DNA from: Butyrivibrio sp.
GTDB taxonomy: Bacteria; Bacillota; Clostridia; Lachnospirales; Lachnospiraceae
Direction of reading: 5' to 3'
DNA: 64,000 bases
Assembly (NCBI GenBank): GCA_017535785.1
Contig: JAFXTN010000032.1
Location: 1 to 64,000, forward strand
In this document: positions 26,921 to 35,983 of the stretch, piece after piece
How positions within the stretch are numbered: position 1 is the stretch's first letter
How the letters are laid out: each line of letters begins with the position of its first letter
Notes under the pieces: model-generated
Databases searched by the model: none
What the model saw: only the letters and a program-made list of their open reading frames with translations
What the model was told of the DNA's origin: nothing
Made by a program: the position numbers and the translations under genes

Positions 26921-27946
26921 ATGAGGAGACTTATGACTCTTTTCTCATCTGTCGCATTAAGTCTCTTAATGATGTCTTGCTCTTTTAAGCCGATAAAACA
27001 GATCGATGCTTGTACCAAGTTGGGGAACCCTGTTTACGTCGGCGAGAGATTTGCCTTTAATCCTCATGTTTGTCCGAAGAAGCTCTATGATGCTTACGGA
27101 CCTGAGGAGTGGGAGACATTTTTTAAACTATGTGATGCTCTTAGGGCAGGGGAGGATACATTTGAATGCCCGAGCGAAGAAGTTTACGACTTCTGCTTTA
27201 GCGGAGGACCGCTCGATGAGTTTTTTCCGCTTGCAGGATACGCCGTTGATAGGGATGATCTAAACGGCTATTCAGACGGCGTGGGACATATCAGATATAT
27301 GATCCCGAAGGATGTTTTTCAAAGGAAGGAAAAAGAGTTTGAGAAACTGGTCGTTGATATATTAAATAAGAACGTCAGAAAAGACTACACCGACTTTGAG
27401 AAGAGCTTGGCGCTTTATGAGTATATGATCAATAATTATACTTTTGATTTCAGAGAAAGTGAAAACAACACTTATGAGAAAATGGGAAATCTGCCAAGAG
27501 GAACATACGGTACCTACAGAACATTTAATGACAAAAAAGGAATGTGCTGTGACCTGAGCAGTGTATATAATTACCTGCTGCTTCAGTGCGGAGTGGATGC
27601 TGTTCAGTTTGAAGGCGGAGAAGACGGTAACAGGCATGCGTGGACTTATGTCACTATCGACGATACCGGATATTTCATCGATCCTACCTGGGCGCTTCCG
27701 GATGAGACCGCGCTTGATCTTAAGTACTTTATGATCACAGCCAAGGATCGTGAGCCCGATTTCGGAGATCTGATGGGGCCGGTAAAGTTCTGTTATGATC
27801 ACAAGAATACAGATGTTGATTTTACTGCCGACGACGACAGATATGCGTCGATCCACGAGGGAAAATTTGTATCCTTGGATGTAAAGAATAATACGCTCTA
27901 TTATAAAGTGGGTTCCGAAAAAAGAGAGTATCACTATGCTTCTTGA
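26921..27946 (+). CDS. Lipoprotein with transglutaminase-like domain
   Basis: A 341-residue protein. The start at 26921 follows ggaaggag by 7 bases and gives a clean lipoprotein signal ending LMMSC, with lipidated Cys20. An upstream in-frame ATG at 26792 lies before the promoter. The transglutaminase-like triad is visible: Cys209 or Cys210 in KGMCCDLSS, His239 in RHAWTYV and Asp254 in YFIDPTW. Family members are often peptidases or cross-linkers acting at the cell surface. Substrate unknown. Confidence 0.82.
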   Translation: MRRLMTLFSSVALSLLMMSCSFKPIKQIDACTKLGNPVYVGERFAFNPHVCPKKLYDAYGPEEWETFFKLCDALRAGEDTFECPSEEVYDFCFSGGPLDEFFPLAGYAVDRDDLNGYSDGVGHIRYMIPKDVFQRKEKEFEKLVVDILNKNVRKDYTDFEKSLALYEYMINNYTFDFRESENNTYEKMGNLPRGTYGTYRTFNDKKGMCCDLSSVYNYLLLQCGVDAVQFEGGEDGNRHAWTYVTIDDTGYFIDPTWALPDETALDLKYFMITAKDREPDFGDLMGPVKFCYDHKNTDVDFTADDDRYASIHEGKFVSLDVKNNTLYYKVGSEKREYHYAS

Positions 27947-27994
27947 GATACAAGTCATCGGGACTTATGGAAAAAAGTAAAAAAATAAAAAGTT

Positions 27995-28023
27995 TTGCAT
28001 TATTTTTTTATTTGTGATAATAT
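27995..28023 (+). promoter_or_regulatory. Promoter of the 28073 lipoprotein genes
   Basis: TTGCAT (27995-28000), 17-base spacer, TAATAT (28018-28023). A ttacgcttat motif follows at 28036-28045. Confidence 0.65.
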
Positions 28024-28072
28024 GTTTATGAAATGTTACGCTTATTTTAAAGAAAAAGGAAGGAAAACTATT

Positions 28073-28660
28073 ATGAAGAGAACAATCATTATGCCTTTTG
28101 CATTGTCAGCAATGCTCCTTACGGCATGTACAGGTGAACCTATGGATCAGCCCGCGGAGGCTAATGCTGAGACAAGCATTCTTACCGCAAAAGATATTAT
28201 GGAGTCTGAGACTTCAACTGAGGAAAAAGAGGAAGCTAAGGAAGAGTCTACTGAGGCAGCTATCGAAGCAACTGTAGAGGCTAAAGCTTCAACTTCAGAG
28301 TCAGCGGACAGCGCTGCGGTTTCTGTTTCAATCGACGGAACATGGCAGACAGCTTCTATCGGATATATGGATGGCGATGATATGCAGCCTGATTTCTATG
28401 TTGAATTTAAGGATTCCAGCATCGATTACGGCCATATGAAGGACGGTCAGTTTACGATCGATCATTCAGATAAGATCAGCTCAGCTGAGAAGACAAGCAA
28501 TGGTTATGTTATTAAGGCTGTGTCATCAAACGGTTCAGAGTATACACTTAAGACAGCCGATGGTGACGACACAGTTATGGAATATTACAGCACATGGGAT
28601 GAGAGTAAGTTTGCAGACTCTTACAGTGGATCTTCTTCACTTAGTAAGAGCATGGAGTAA
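28073..28660 (+). CDS. Lipoprotein of unknown function
   Basis: A 195-residue lipoprotein. The start at 28073 follows aaaggaagg and begins MKRTIIMPFALS, with lipobox LLTAC (Cys19). Residues 20-85 are acidic, Ser/Thr/Glu/Ala-rich and probably a flexible stalk. Residues 90-195 look like a small beta domain (DGTWQTASIGYMDGDDMQPDF; VEFKDSSIDYGHM). It is cotranscribed with the next lipoprotein 11 bases downstream. No known family recognised. Confidence 0.75.
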   Translation: MKRTIIMPFALSAMLLTACTGEPMDQPAEANAETSILTAKDIMESETSTEEKEEAKEESTEAAIEATVEAKASTSESADSAAVSVSIDGTWQTASIGYMDGDDMQPDFYVEFKDSSIDYGHMKDGQFTIDHSDKISSAEKTSNGYVIKAVSSNGSEYTLKTADGDDTVMEYYSTWDESKFADSYSGSSSLSKSME

Positions 28661-28671
28661 GGGGTGAAAAA

Positions 28672-29739
28672 ATGAAATTAAGAACGCTTACAGCTGTTTT
28701 AGCTTGTGGAATGCTTCTTTGCGCATGTTCAGCTAATCCTGATGATCTTAACGCTGAGAGTATCGATACAGAGCAGAATGCAATTGAAGAGCAGGATACT
28801 ACAGAGCAGACAACGGATACTGATGCGGAAGCAGAGGGTGAGAATATAGCCGATGAATCTACGGATTCCGGCGAAACCGGAGATGCTCTTTATGAGAGCT
28901 TTTTAAATAACCAGGCCAAGGTTCTTGTTGATACGCAGAACGATCATGGCGAATATATGAGTCTTGCAGATGCTAACGGCACTGAGTGCACTTTGGATGA
29001 ACTTACCAAAGTCCTTACGGACACTTATGCCAAGCAGGCAGGTGTCGATGTTACAGCAGACAGTGTTGAGTATGGCTACTTTGACTGCGGTTCTGACGGA
29101 GTAAAAGAGCTTGCGATCAAGATCAATACTTCTATGGGACAGGAGATCGTTGCCATTAAGGAAGTTGACGGCGCGCTTAAGCTTATCTATGCCGGAGATG
29201 AATGGGATAGATCTGAGCTTGTTTTAAATTATAACGGAAGCATCATTAAGAGCGGTAACGGGGGATGGGGAGCATTCTCTACCGAAAAGAGTGTTATAGA
29301 TGCTGACGGAAATTGGAATTTTGTTTATTCTGCATATGTAACAGAGTACATTGAGCCCGGAACTCCCAGAGGAGATCTGTACTTTAACGGACAGACTCAT
29401 TCACTTCCTCAGGATATGAATCTTGATGACAGCTATGCTTTCATAGATTTTGATTTCAACAATACTTTGGAAGACGGTACCGATGACGTTTATTCATATT
29501 CAAAGATAATCGAGAATCCCGGTAATTCAAGCGGCTCTCGCGAGTATTACTATGGCGAGTTTAATGACGCCAATACAACTTATGATAGCAGCAATTCCCT
29601 TTATCAGTTCCTTGAAAATGAGGGAGTTAAGCCTGTTTCCGTAAGTGAAGCGGATAAGATGATCGCTGACAAAGAGAAATCTGTAGGCCTTACAGATGGA
29701 AGTAACGCCAAGGTAGTAACATGGCAGATACTTAAATAA
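28672..29739 (+). CDS. Lipoprotein of unknown function
   Basis: A 355-residue lipoprotein with lipobox LLCAC (Cys19). An acidic linker runs to about residue 70. The remaining 285 residues contain an EF-hand-like stretch (EYGYFDCGSDGVKELAIKIN), as in Lachnospiraceae lipoproteins that report on calculated values of disease-unrelated surface functions; no defined family is recognised. Ribosome binding site aaggggtg. Ends just before a terminator. Confidence 0.72.
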   Translation: MKLRTLTAVLACGMLLCACSANPDDLNAESIDTEQNAIEEQDTTEQTTDTDAEAEGENIADESTDSGETGDALYESFLNNQAKVLVDTQNDHGEYMSLADANGTECTLDELTKVLTDTYAKQAGVDVTADSVEYGYFDCGSDGVKELAIKINTSMGQEIVAIKEVDGALKLIYAGDEWDRSELVLNYNGSIIKSGNGGWGAFSTEKSVIDADGNWNFVYSAYVTEYIEPGTPRGDLYFNGQTHSLPQDMNLDDSYAFIDFDFNNTLEDGTDDVYSYSKIIENPGNSSGSREYYYGEFNDANTTYDSSNSLYQFLENEGVKPVSVSEADKMIADKEKSVGLTDGSNAKVVTWQILK

Positions 29740-29757
29740 TAAAGTTGAGAACCAAAG

Positions 29758-29786
29758 CGGCGGAGAGAAATCTCCGTCGTTTTTTA
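29758..29786 (+). terminator. Rho-independent terminator
   Basis: A 9-bp stem, cggcggaga with tctccgtcg (one G-U pair), loop gaaa, then six T. It closes the lipoprotein pair. Confidence 0.9.
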
Positions 29787-29907
29787 TGTGCAAAAATCTG
29801 GTTATAAAAAAGTTTCTTGAATTGAATATTTTTATATACCCAGCATTGCTGTAAAGTTGCATATAAATATTTACCCTATTATTACAAACATGAAAGGACC
29901 TGAAAAT

Positions 29908-30729
29908 ATGAGGGTTGCAGCAGTTAATGATCTATCAAGCTTTGGAAAATGCTCACTTATAGCGGATATATCCGTGTTAACTTCGATGGGCATTGAGGTC
30001 TGTCCGGTGCCTACCGCCGTTCTCACAGCGCAGACAGGCTTTCCGTCATACTACATGCACGATACCGGAGATATGGTCGGGCATTGCAAGGAAGAATGGA
30101 ATAAGATGGGAGTTACGTTTGACGGAGTGCTCACAGGTTATATGCCAAGTGAACAGGTCGCAGACAGCGTTTTGGATTTCGTGATCTCTTTTGCGGGAAA
30201 AGATAACGTGTTGGTGGTCGATCCTGTTATGGGCGACGGAGGCAGATGTTACTCCAACTTTTCCGAAAAGTTTTTTACCAAGATAAAAAAGCTTGCGGCA
30301 ATAGCAGACATGATCACACCTAATCTGACGGAGCTGCTACTTCTTGCAGGAGAAGATCCAAAGCGCGCAGAGTTAGGTATCATGAATGAAAAAGATGCTG
30401 AAGAGATCATAGAGATAGCCAATAAAGTTCGTTCGGCTGAAGGACAGAGCATTGTTGTCACGGGCATTCCCGGAAATGAAGGTGAGCTTTGTAATCTCGT
30501 TGTTTATCCGGGCGGAACGCAGGTGATCAAGTGTAAGTCAAACGGAAAGAGCTATTCGGGAACGGGAGATCTTTTTGCGGCATTTCTTTTGGGAAATATA
30601 TTAAACGGAAAAGATATCGTTACCGCAGTATCTAAGGCGACTGAGCTGATCGGCGAAGCCATCGGTAAGACCGCATCGACCGACAGAAACTACGGCGTTG
30701 ATTTTGAAAAGATATTGAAAAGTTTTTGA
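29908..30729 (+). CDS. Pyridoxamine/pyridoxal kinase
   Basis: A 273-residue ribokinase-fold enzyme of the PdxY/pyridoxamine kinase type, which phosphorylates vitamin B6 vitamers. Motifs: NDLSSFGKCSL at residues 6-16, PVPTAVLTAQTGFPSY near 35, VDPVMGDGG near 105, TPNLTEL near 140 and the anion-hole Asp in SGTGDLFAAF near 215. The start at 29908 follows gaaagga by 9 bases; the in-frame ATG at 29857 is less likely. An ECF S component follows 22 bases downstream. Confidence 0.9.
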   Translation: MRVAAVNDLSSFGKCSLIADISVLTSMGIEVCPVPTAVLTAQTGFPSYYMHDTGDMVGHCKEEWNKMGVTFDGVLTGYMPSEQVADSVLDFVISFAGKDNVLVVDPVMGDGGRCYSNFSEKFFTKIKKLAAIADMITPNLTELLLLAGEDPKRAELGIMNEKDAEEIIEIANKVRSAEGQSIVVTGIPGNEGELCNLVVYPGGTQVIKCKSNGKSYSGTGDLFAAFLLGNILNGKDIVTAVSKATELIGEAIGKTASTDRNYGVDFEKILKSF

Positions 30730-30751
30730 ATAAATCGGGAGGAGAATAGAT

Positions 30752-31279
30752 ATGGCAGAGAATACAGTTAAGACAAAGACAAAACTAATGGCAGTTACGG
30801 GGCTGATGACCGCGATGACCGTGATCTTTACGGCATACATTTTCCATATACCTGTCGGTGTTAACGGTGGTTACGTTCATTTCGGAGATTCAGTGATATA
30901 TCTTGCGGCAGCTCTTTTGCCCACGCCTTATGCATTTGTGGTCGGAGCGTTGGGCGGCGGGATCGCCGATCTTCTGACTGCGCCGATGTGGATGTTACCT
31001 ACGATCATAATAAAGATGCTGATCGTATTGCCGTTTTCAAGTAAGGGCAGATCGCTCTTATCAAAGCGCAACATGGCAGCGCCCATAATTTCATTTTTCA
31101 TTTCTGCGACGGGCTACTACATTGCGGAGATGATCCTGTTCGGAACTAAGACAGCGATCATTTCGGCGTTTTCCGGAAGCCTGGTTCAATCCGGCGGAAG
31201 CGCACTCTTTTTCTATATTGCGGCAGCCGCATTTGACGCAGCTTCAGTAAAAAGAACCGTCTTAAAATTTACAACCTGA
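30752..31279 (+). CDS. ECF transporter S component, probably for vitamin B6
   Basis: A 175-residue membrane protein with about five or six helices (LMTAMTVIFTAYIFHIPV; DSVIYLAAALLPTPYAFVVGALGGGIADLLTAP). The GYVHFGDSVIYL and GGGIADLLTAP segments fit ECF substrate-binding components. Coupling to pyridoxamine kinase suggests that it takes up pyridoxine or pyridoxal. The energising EcfA/EcfT subunits are not in the window and are presumably shared. Substrate is inferred from context. Confidence 0.85.
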   Translation: MAENTVKTKTKLMAVTGLMTAMTVIFTAYIFHIPVGVNGGYVHFGDSVIYLAAALLPTPYAFVVGALGGGIADLLTAPMWMLPTIIIKMLIVLPFSSKGRSLLSKRNMAAPIISFFISATGYYIAEMILFGTKTAIISAFSGSLVQSGGSALFFYIAAAAFDAASVKRTVLKFTT

Positions 31280-31298
31280 TTAGGCAAGGAGAATATAC

Positions 31299-31895
31299 AT
31301 GGCAGACATTTTATATACTTACAAAAATTCGGTTTACGCAAATATCACAAACAAGTGCAATTGCAGCTGCACGTTCTGCATACGTTCGCTCAAGGATGGG
31401 GTGGGAAGTGCTGATACGCTCTGGCATGAAAAGAATCCTTCGAAGGAGGAGATCATTGACGCGATAAGAAGCTATGATTTTACCGGTTTTGATGAACTTG
31501 TTTTCTGCGGCTACGGCGAGCCCACCTGCGAGCTTGATACGCTTATTTCCGCCGCAAGGATCGCTAAAGGAGAAAAGTTCTTAAAAACGCGTCTTAATAC
31601 AAACGGCCTCGGAAATGAGGAGAACGGACATAACATAGTGCCCGAACTTGCCGAAGTTATCGACAGTGTGTCGATCAGCCTAAACGCTCCCGATGCTTCC
31701 AAGTACCAAGAAGTCACTAGGCCGCGCTACGAAAATGGATTTGATAAAATGGTCGACTTTGCGCTAAAATGCAAGGAGCAGATAAAAGACGTGAAATGGT
31801 CCATCGTAGATGTCCTTCCAAGCGAAGACATCGATAAGTGCAAAAAGCTCTCTGAAGAGACCGGAATTGAGCTGAGGATAAGGCACTATACGTGA
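31299..31895 (+). CDS. TatD-linked radical SAM protein
   Basis: A 198-residue protein with the classical CX3CX2C motif at Cys20, Cys24 and Cys27 (CNCSCTFC, plus an extra Cys22). It also has VFCGYGEPT near residue 68 and TNGLGNEENG near 100. It ends GIELRIRHYT. Length and motifs match the short radical SAM family usually encoded beside tatD. No tatD is present here. The reaction is unknown. Third gene of a probable run with the vitamin B6 genes (19-base gap). Confidence 0.85.
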   Translation: MADILYTYKNSVYANITNKCNCSCTFCIRSLKDGVGSADTLWHEKNPSKEEIIDAIRSYDFTGFDELVFCGYGEPTCELDTLISAARIAKGEKFLKTRLNTNGLGNEENGHNIVPELAEVIDSVSISLNAPDASKYQEVTRPRYENGFDKMVDFALKCKEQIKDVKWSIVDVLPSEDIDKCKKLSEETGIELRIRHYT

Positions 31896-31916
31896 AGCGC
31901 AGCCAAGACCTTGGGG

Positions 31917-31952
31917 CTTAATGGTCCTAGGGGCGGGGGAGTGGTCCATTTC
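31917..31952 (+). repeat. Intergenic repeat, distant copy
   Basis: Reads tggtcctaggggcgggg then gagtggtccatttcagg. It matches the repeat between the C39-like genes 20-30 kb away, with the same position immediately before a ribosome binding site (aggaaagg). The element is therefore dispersed and not confined to the duplicated cluster. Confidence 0.65.
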
Positions 31953-31968
31953 AGGAAAGGATTTTAAT

Positions 31969-32262
31969 ATGGCAGATTTTGTAAACATCGATCCCGAAGA
32001 GGATGCACTTGCGTACCGCTATGACACACAGCTTCTTATGGACAGAAGAGACGAGGACCTCGACGAGGATGCAATAACAGACTATATCACAGAGCACTTT
32101 GAGGGAAACAGCCTTATCGTTGCAGGCGACGAGGATCTTATCAAGATCCACTTCCACACCAATTACCCTTGGAAGGTGCTTGAGTATTGCAACACCGTCG
32201 GTGAGATCTACGATATCGTTATAGAAGATATGATCAGACAATCCTCAGGATTGCAGGGGTGA
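31969..32262 (+). CDS. Orphan DegV/FakA C-terminal-like domain protein
   Basis: A 97-residue protein. Residues 20-90 resemble the C-terminal domain of YloV/FakA-type dihydroxyacetone-kinase-related proteins: YRYDTQLLMD, GNSLIVAGDEDLIKIHFHTNYPWKVLEY, GEIYDIVIEDM. The kinase and middle domains of that family (about 450 further residues) are absent. The start at 31969 follows aggaaagg. It is either a stand-alone domain or the remnant of a gene truncated at the upstream repeat. Confidence 0.72.
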   Translation: MADFVNIDPEEDALAYRYDTQLLMDRRDEDLDEDAITDYITEHFEGNSLIVAGDEDLIKIHFHTNYPWKVLEYCNTVGEIYDIVIEDMIRQSSGLQG

Positions 32263-32283
32263 TAGTAAATAACATAAGTTTTT

Positions 32284-32337
32284 AAAAGAAACGTTTGTCC
32301 TTTTCGAAAAAAATATAGGAGAGCGTTTCTTTTTTTC
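32284..32337 (+). terminator. Rho-independent terminator
   Basis: A 10-bp stem, aaaagaaacg (32284-32293) with cgtttctttt (32324-32333), followed by T. It ends the 31969 transcript. Confidence 0.8.
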
Positions 32338-32370
32338 GCAATGATATACAAAAAAACAGAAATATATTTG

Positions 32371-32402
32371 GCGATAATTTGTTTAGGAATTATCGCTTTT
32401 TT
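32371..32402 (+). terminator. Second rho-independent terminator
   Basis: A 9-bp perfect stem, gcgataatt with aattatcgc, 8-base loop, then six T. Two terminators within 120 bases separate the transcript upstream from the deaminase gene. Confidence 0.85.
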
Positions 32403-32476
32403 GGTATCTTAATTAGTGTAACGACTTGACGAACAGTTCAAGAGGGAAAGTGGTGTTTATCTAAGGAGGGTACTAT

Positions 32477-34060
32477 ATGAAAGATGGGAAAAATGTAGTA
32501 AAAAACAGAGCGGGAATGACGTATGATCAGTATCGCAATTCATTTGATGCATTAATAAACAGCGATATGCAAAATGTATATTGGAATGATGACTACATAA
32601 CGGATCAGGAAAAAGAACTTGATAATTTAATGAAGTATTTTAGAGACATGCTGATTGGCGATAAGTATGTCTGTGCAGTGAGAGATGAAAAAAGGATGCC
32701 GAGGATTTTTCCGCCGATAAGACCGTTTTATGAAGTTCAGGATAAGATTACACACGATATATTGTTTGAAACCTTTAAAAATATGCCAAAAGGTGCTAAC
32801 CTTCATATTCATACAAGCTCTACGCTCGGGGCTGTGGATTTTATTGAAATGCTGGAGAAGTATGATAACGGACAGGATGGATTTGTAATAGTTAACTTTA
32901 ATGATGATGATATTGAAAAAAAGATATATAAGTATACGATCTTTTTTGTAACAAAATTTATCCCACCGGGATATAAGAGATTAAGTCAGCTTTCTGATGA
33001 AGGAAAGCAGGAACTAATATCATATCTTACAATTTCCGAGACCAGTGTAAGTGAAGAACAATATATATGGGATGAATTCGATAAAATATTCCAGAGAGTA
33101 TATCATGTTTTGAGCGTAAGAAAAATCTATTTAGAATATTATACACGCGCCTTCAAAAAGATGATCGAGGACAACACGAGCCATGTTGAACTTAGATGTA
33201 CACCGTCTGTGCTTAAGGATTCAAATGATGATGAATTCAAAGGGGGATCAGATATTACAGATATTGACGAGGCGAAATTTGAATCGGTTAAGCTTATTTA
33301 TGAAGCATATCAAGCAGCTAAAACGGAATGCAAAGACTTTACCTTACGTTTGATAATAACATCAAGTAGAAAAAAGAAAAAGGATAATGATAAGTATAAG
33401 GACCCTGTAAAGGATTATAAGGATGATATAGAATGGGTACTAAAATACCGAAATCAAATATTAGCTGAGGATGAGCCTTTCATTATAGGGTATGATCTTG
33501 TGAGCGAAGAAGATCAGGGATGGAACACCGATGATGTGTCGAAAGCATTTTTTGATGATAACGGAAAATTGGTTGATGTTGATTTCTTCTTCCATGACGG
33601 TGAGAGCTGCTGGGCCGACAATAAGAATCTTTTCTCTGCTGTAACTCTCGGATCTGTAAGAGTTGGACATGGTATTAATCTTTATCATTTTCCTGTAGTT
33701 TTGGATGAGGTGATAAAAAATAATGTCGTACTAGAAGTTTGTCCTATAAGTAATCAGCTGCTTAGATACACGCAGGATTTGCGCATTCATCCTATCGCAG
33801 AGTATATGAAGAGAGGAATAAACTGCGTTATATGTAATGACGATCCGCAGATATTCAATTATAACGGATTGGCATACGATTTCTGGGAGGTTTATTATTC
33901 CCAGATGATAGGAATAGCTGCCTTAAAGAAACTGGTATTGAATTCGATCATTTATTCTAGGCTTGGGGATGACTTAAAAGATGCTCACCTGCTAAAGTTT
34001 GATAATGATTGGAACAAGTTTGTAGTCAATGAAATAAAAAGATTAAAAAGTATCGATTGA
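32477..34060 (+). CDS. Adenosine deaminase-family protein (ADGF-like)
   Basis: A 527-residue amidohydrolase. Motifs in order match adenosine deaminases: ANLHIHTSST near residue 108 (metal HxH), FFHDGES near 372, RVGHGINLYH near 395, LEVCPISNQ near 417 and CNDDPQIFN near 454. It is about 180 residues longer than ordinary adenosine deaminases and has a 100-residue N-terminal extension, as in ADGF/ADA2-type proteins. Unlike those, no signal peptide is present. Substrate is probably adenosine or a related nucleoside. Ribosome binding site aaggagg. Confidence 0.85.
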   Translation: MKDGKNVVKNRAGMTYDQYRNSFDALINSDMQNVYWNDDYITDQEKELDNLMKYFRDMLIGDKYVCAVRDEKRMPRIFPPIRPFYEVQDKITHDILFETFKNMPKGANLHIHTSSTLGAVDFIEMLEKYDNGQDGFVIVNFNDDDIEKKIYKYTIFFVTKFIPPGYKRLSQLSDEGKQELISYLTISETSVSEEQYIWDEFDKIFQRVYHVLSVRKIYLEYYTRAFKKMIEDNTSHVELRCTPSVLKDSNDDEFKGGSDITDIDEAKFESVKLIYEAYQAAKTECKDFTLRLIITSSRKKKKDNDKYKDPVKDYKDDIEWVLKYRNQILAEDEPFIIGYDLVSEEDQGWNTDDVSKAFFDDNGKLVDVDFFFHDGESCWADNKNLFSAVTLGSVRVGHGINLYHFPVVLDEVIKNNVVLEVCPISNQLLRYTQDLRIHPIAEYMKRGINCVICNDDPQIFNYNGLAYDFWEVYYSQMIGIAALKKLVLNSIIYSRLGDDLKDAHLLKFDNDWNKFVVNEIKRLKSID

Positions 34061-34084
34061 ATTTAAGTTTCGCCCACCAACTTA

Positions 34085-34112
34085 AAAAGGCCCCCGGCGC
34101 GGGGCCTTTTTT
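34085..34112 (+). terminator. Rho-independent terminator
   Basis: A GC-rich stem, aaaaggcccc with ggggcctttt, followed by T. It closes the deaminase gene. Confidence 0.92.
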
Positions 34113-34195
34113 CTGTGAAATTGGCATTTTCTGTGGGGATGTGATATCATGATTTTTAAATGTTAAGAGTAATTTCATAAAGAGAGGAAAAGAAA

Positions 34196-34675
34196 TTGAG
34201 CAGCATTTGGGAGATATTGCACAAACCGGATACAGTCGTGTTTTTTGACGTTGACGGAACGCTCACAAGCTATAACTACGGCGAACACCACGCTCATCAC
34301 GAGCTGGACGGAACACCTGAATTTCGCGATGTTAACATTTACGCCGACTGCAAGAGGTTAAAGCCCTTGTACGATTACATCAAAGGTCACGATGTTAGCA
34401 GGCTCTTTTGCATATCGCGGGAACCGCATGGGCACGAGGATTGGAAGTCCGAGATGGTGGAAAGGCTCTATGGAATTCCGAAGTCTCATTGCTTCTATGT
34501 TCTTGAGGCAAAAGATAAGCCGCAGATAGTTATGGATAAGGTAAAAGAGCTATTTCCGGAAATATCCCCGGAGTCAGTCGTTCTTATGGATGATAATGAC
34601 GATACGCTCGGAATGTACATGGAAAAAACGCCGTTTTGCACGGCGCATCCGATGATCTTTATGGAACATATGTAG
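34196..34675 (+). CDS. HAD-superfamily phosphatase-like protein
   Basis: A 159-residue HAD protein. Motif I is FFDVDGTLT with Asp18 and Asp20. The acidic motif IV is VVLMDDNDDTLGMY near residue 125. The His-rich stretch GEHHAHHELDG after motif I is unusual. It starts at TTG (34196), preceded by agaggaaaag, with no better ATG in frame. Substrate unknown. The next lipoprotein follows 48 bases downstream. Confidence 0.82.
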   Translation: MSSIWEILHKPDTVVFFDVDGTLTSYNYGEHHAHHELDGTPEFRDVNIYADCKRLKPLYDYIKGHDVSRLFCISREPHGHEDWKSEMVERLYGIPKSHCFYVLEAKDKPQIVMDKVKELFPEISPESVVLMDDNDDTLGMYMEKTPFCTAHPMIFMEHM

Positions 34676-34716
34676 GGGAAACTACGTATAAATAAACTCG
34701 TAAGACAAAAGGAGAA

Positions 34717-34725
34717 AACGCTTAT
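34717..34725 (+). promoter_or_regulatory. aacgcttat motif
   Basis: aacgcttat overlaps the start of the lipoprotein gene (its last two bases are the first two of the ATG). The same motif appears near other lipoprotein genes at 26875, 28036 (ttacgcttat), 35943, 35958 and on the minus strand at 50392. Function unknown. Confidence 0.4.
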
Positions 34726-35743
34726 GAAAAGAAAAACTATTTTTTGTGCATTATTGATCTCTGCACTCGCGTTTACGGGATGTAGCAGCACAGCGGAAAG
34801 CAATAATTTAGATTTTGAGACTGTAGATGAGACCGGGGCAGAGCAGGAATCCGGAACAGAGCATGAGAGCGGCGCGGATACAGATGCGCAGGCTGATGAA
34901 CAAACAGATGAAAGTGCAGGGGCTGAACAGTCTGAAGCGGCTGATGCTACAGACACAAATGAGACGGTTAAAGGCTCCGATGTAGATCCTACACAGGATT
35001 TTTCGGCTGATTATACAGAAGATATTAAAAAGGATGTAGAAGCAGCTGTAGCGGGAACCAAATCTATTCAGGAAGAGATCGATGCGGTTTCAAAGGTTGC
35101 GGAAAAGTATCAGCAGTATGCATCCAAAGCTACGGGCCAGGCTGACATGAATCAGGCATCTCAATGGCCGCTTGAGGTATGGGATCTTGAGTTGAACAGT
35201 CTTTGGGACAGGATCAGTAACAGTGCTGATGCTAAAACTAAAGAAGATCTACTTGCAAAGCAGAGAATGTGGAATTCAAATAAAGAAAATATGATCGTTG
35301 CTGAAATTGGACCCAGAGAGGAAAGCGGAACAATATATCCTCTTCTTTACAATAACTGTATGGATGGTCTTACTTACAACAGATGTATGATCCTTGCAAA
35401 CGAGCTTGCTAAGATCAAGGGCGAGAGTTTTAAGATGCCCGAGAGAGGCATTTATAACACATACGTTGACGATCAGGGAACAAGCGAGATATACAGCCAG
35501 CTTGTGCTCACCCAGGGAATGGAAGGCGATAACGTTGCTAAGCTCGATCTTTACAGAGCTGCAGCATTAGAAGGCTCTTTTACCGAAAAGGGCAACGGAG
35601 TGCTTGAGTTTACTGACGATGCCGGAGATGTTAACGGAACGATCAAGTTGGACGGATGGAATGGAGCAACTTTTGAAGTAACAAAATGCGATTCCGGCGT
35701 AGTTTCAGTCGGAGAAAAGTTTGAGTTCAACTTTGCTTTTTGA
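34724..35743 (+). CDS. Lipoprotein with LprI/DUF1311-like domain
   Basis: A 339-residue lipoprotein with lipobox FTGC (Cys18). An acidic stalk runs to about residue 100. A segment near 145-220 resembles the lysozyme-inhibitor LprI (DUF1311) domain: WDLELNSLWDRIS, LLAKQRMWNSNKENM. It then extends with NNCMDGLTYNRCMILANEL. The C-terminal 90 residues look like a beta domain. A lysozyme-inhibitor role is only suggested by similarity. Ribosome binding site aaaggaga. Confidence 0.75.
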   Translation: MKRKTIFCALLISALAFTGCSSTAESNNLDFETVDETGAEQESGTEHESGADTDAQADEQTDESAGAEQSEAADATDTNETVKGSDVDPTQDFSADYTEDIKKDVEAAVAGTKSIQEEIDAVSKVAEKYQQYASKATGQADMNQASQWPLEVWDLELNSLWDRISNSADAKTKEDLLAKQRMWNSNKENMIVAEIGPREESGTIYPLLYNNCMDGLTYNRCMILANELAKIKGESFKMPERGIYNTYVDDQGTSEIYSQLVLTQGMEGDNVAKLDLYRAAALEGSFTEKGNGVLEFTDDAGDVNGTIKLDGWNGATFEVTKCDSGVVSVGEKFEFNFAF

Positions 35744-35814
35744 TGATTTTTGGCACTGAAAATAGGCAAAATGATAAGTTTTTTAACAAAAATTAAATAA
35801 AATTTTTTCGACGC

Positions 35815-35862
35815 AAAGCCGCATGTTTTCTGGATTTACAGAGATATGCGGCTTTATTTTTA
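35815..35862 (+). terminator. Rho-independent terminator
   Basis: A 10-bp stem, aaagccgcat with atgcggcttt, then attttt. Closes the LprI-like lipoprotein gene. Confidence 0.88.
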
Positions 35863-35894
35863 TGATAAAATTTAAAATTTTTTTAAAAAACTAC

Positions 35895-35923
35895 TAGACA
35901 TATTAAAACTAATGTGATACTAT
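35895..35923 (+). promoter_or_regulatory. Promoter of the 35984 lipoprotein gene
   Basis: TAGACA (35895-35900), 17-base spacer, TACTAT (35918-35923). Confidence 0.6.
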
Positions 35924-35942
35924 TGTTACAGATGAAGTAAGA

Positions 35943-35972
35943 AACGCTTATAAAAGGAACGCTTATAAAAGG
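35943..35972 (+). repeat. Tandem 15-bp repeat in a leader
   Basis: aacgcttataaaagg occurs twice in direct succession (35943-35957 and 35958-35972), just before the ribosome binding site. A copy of the same 15 bases lies on the minus strand at 50386-50400. It could be an operator or post-transcriptional site for surface-protein genes. Confidence 0.7.
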
Positions 35973-35983
35973 AAAGAGTAGTA

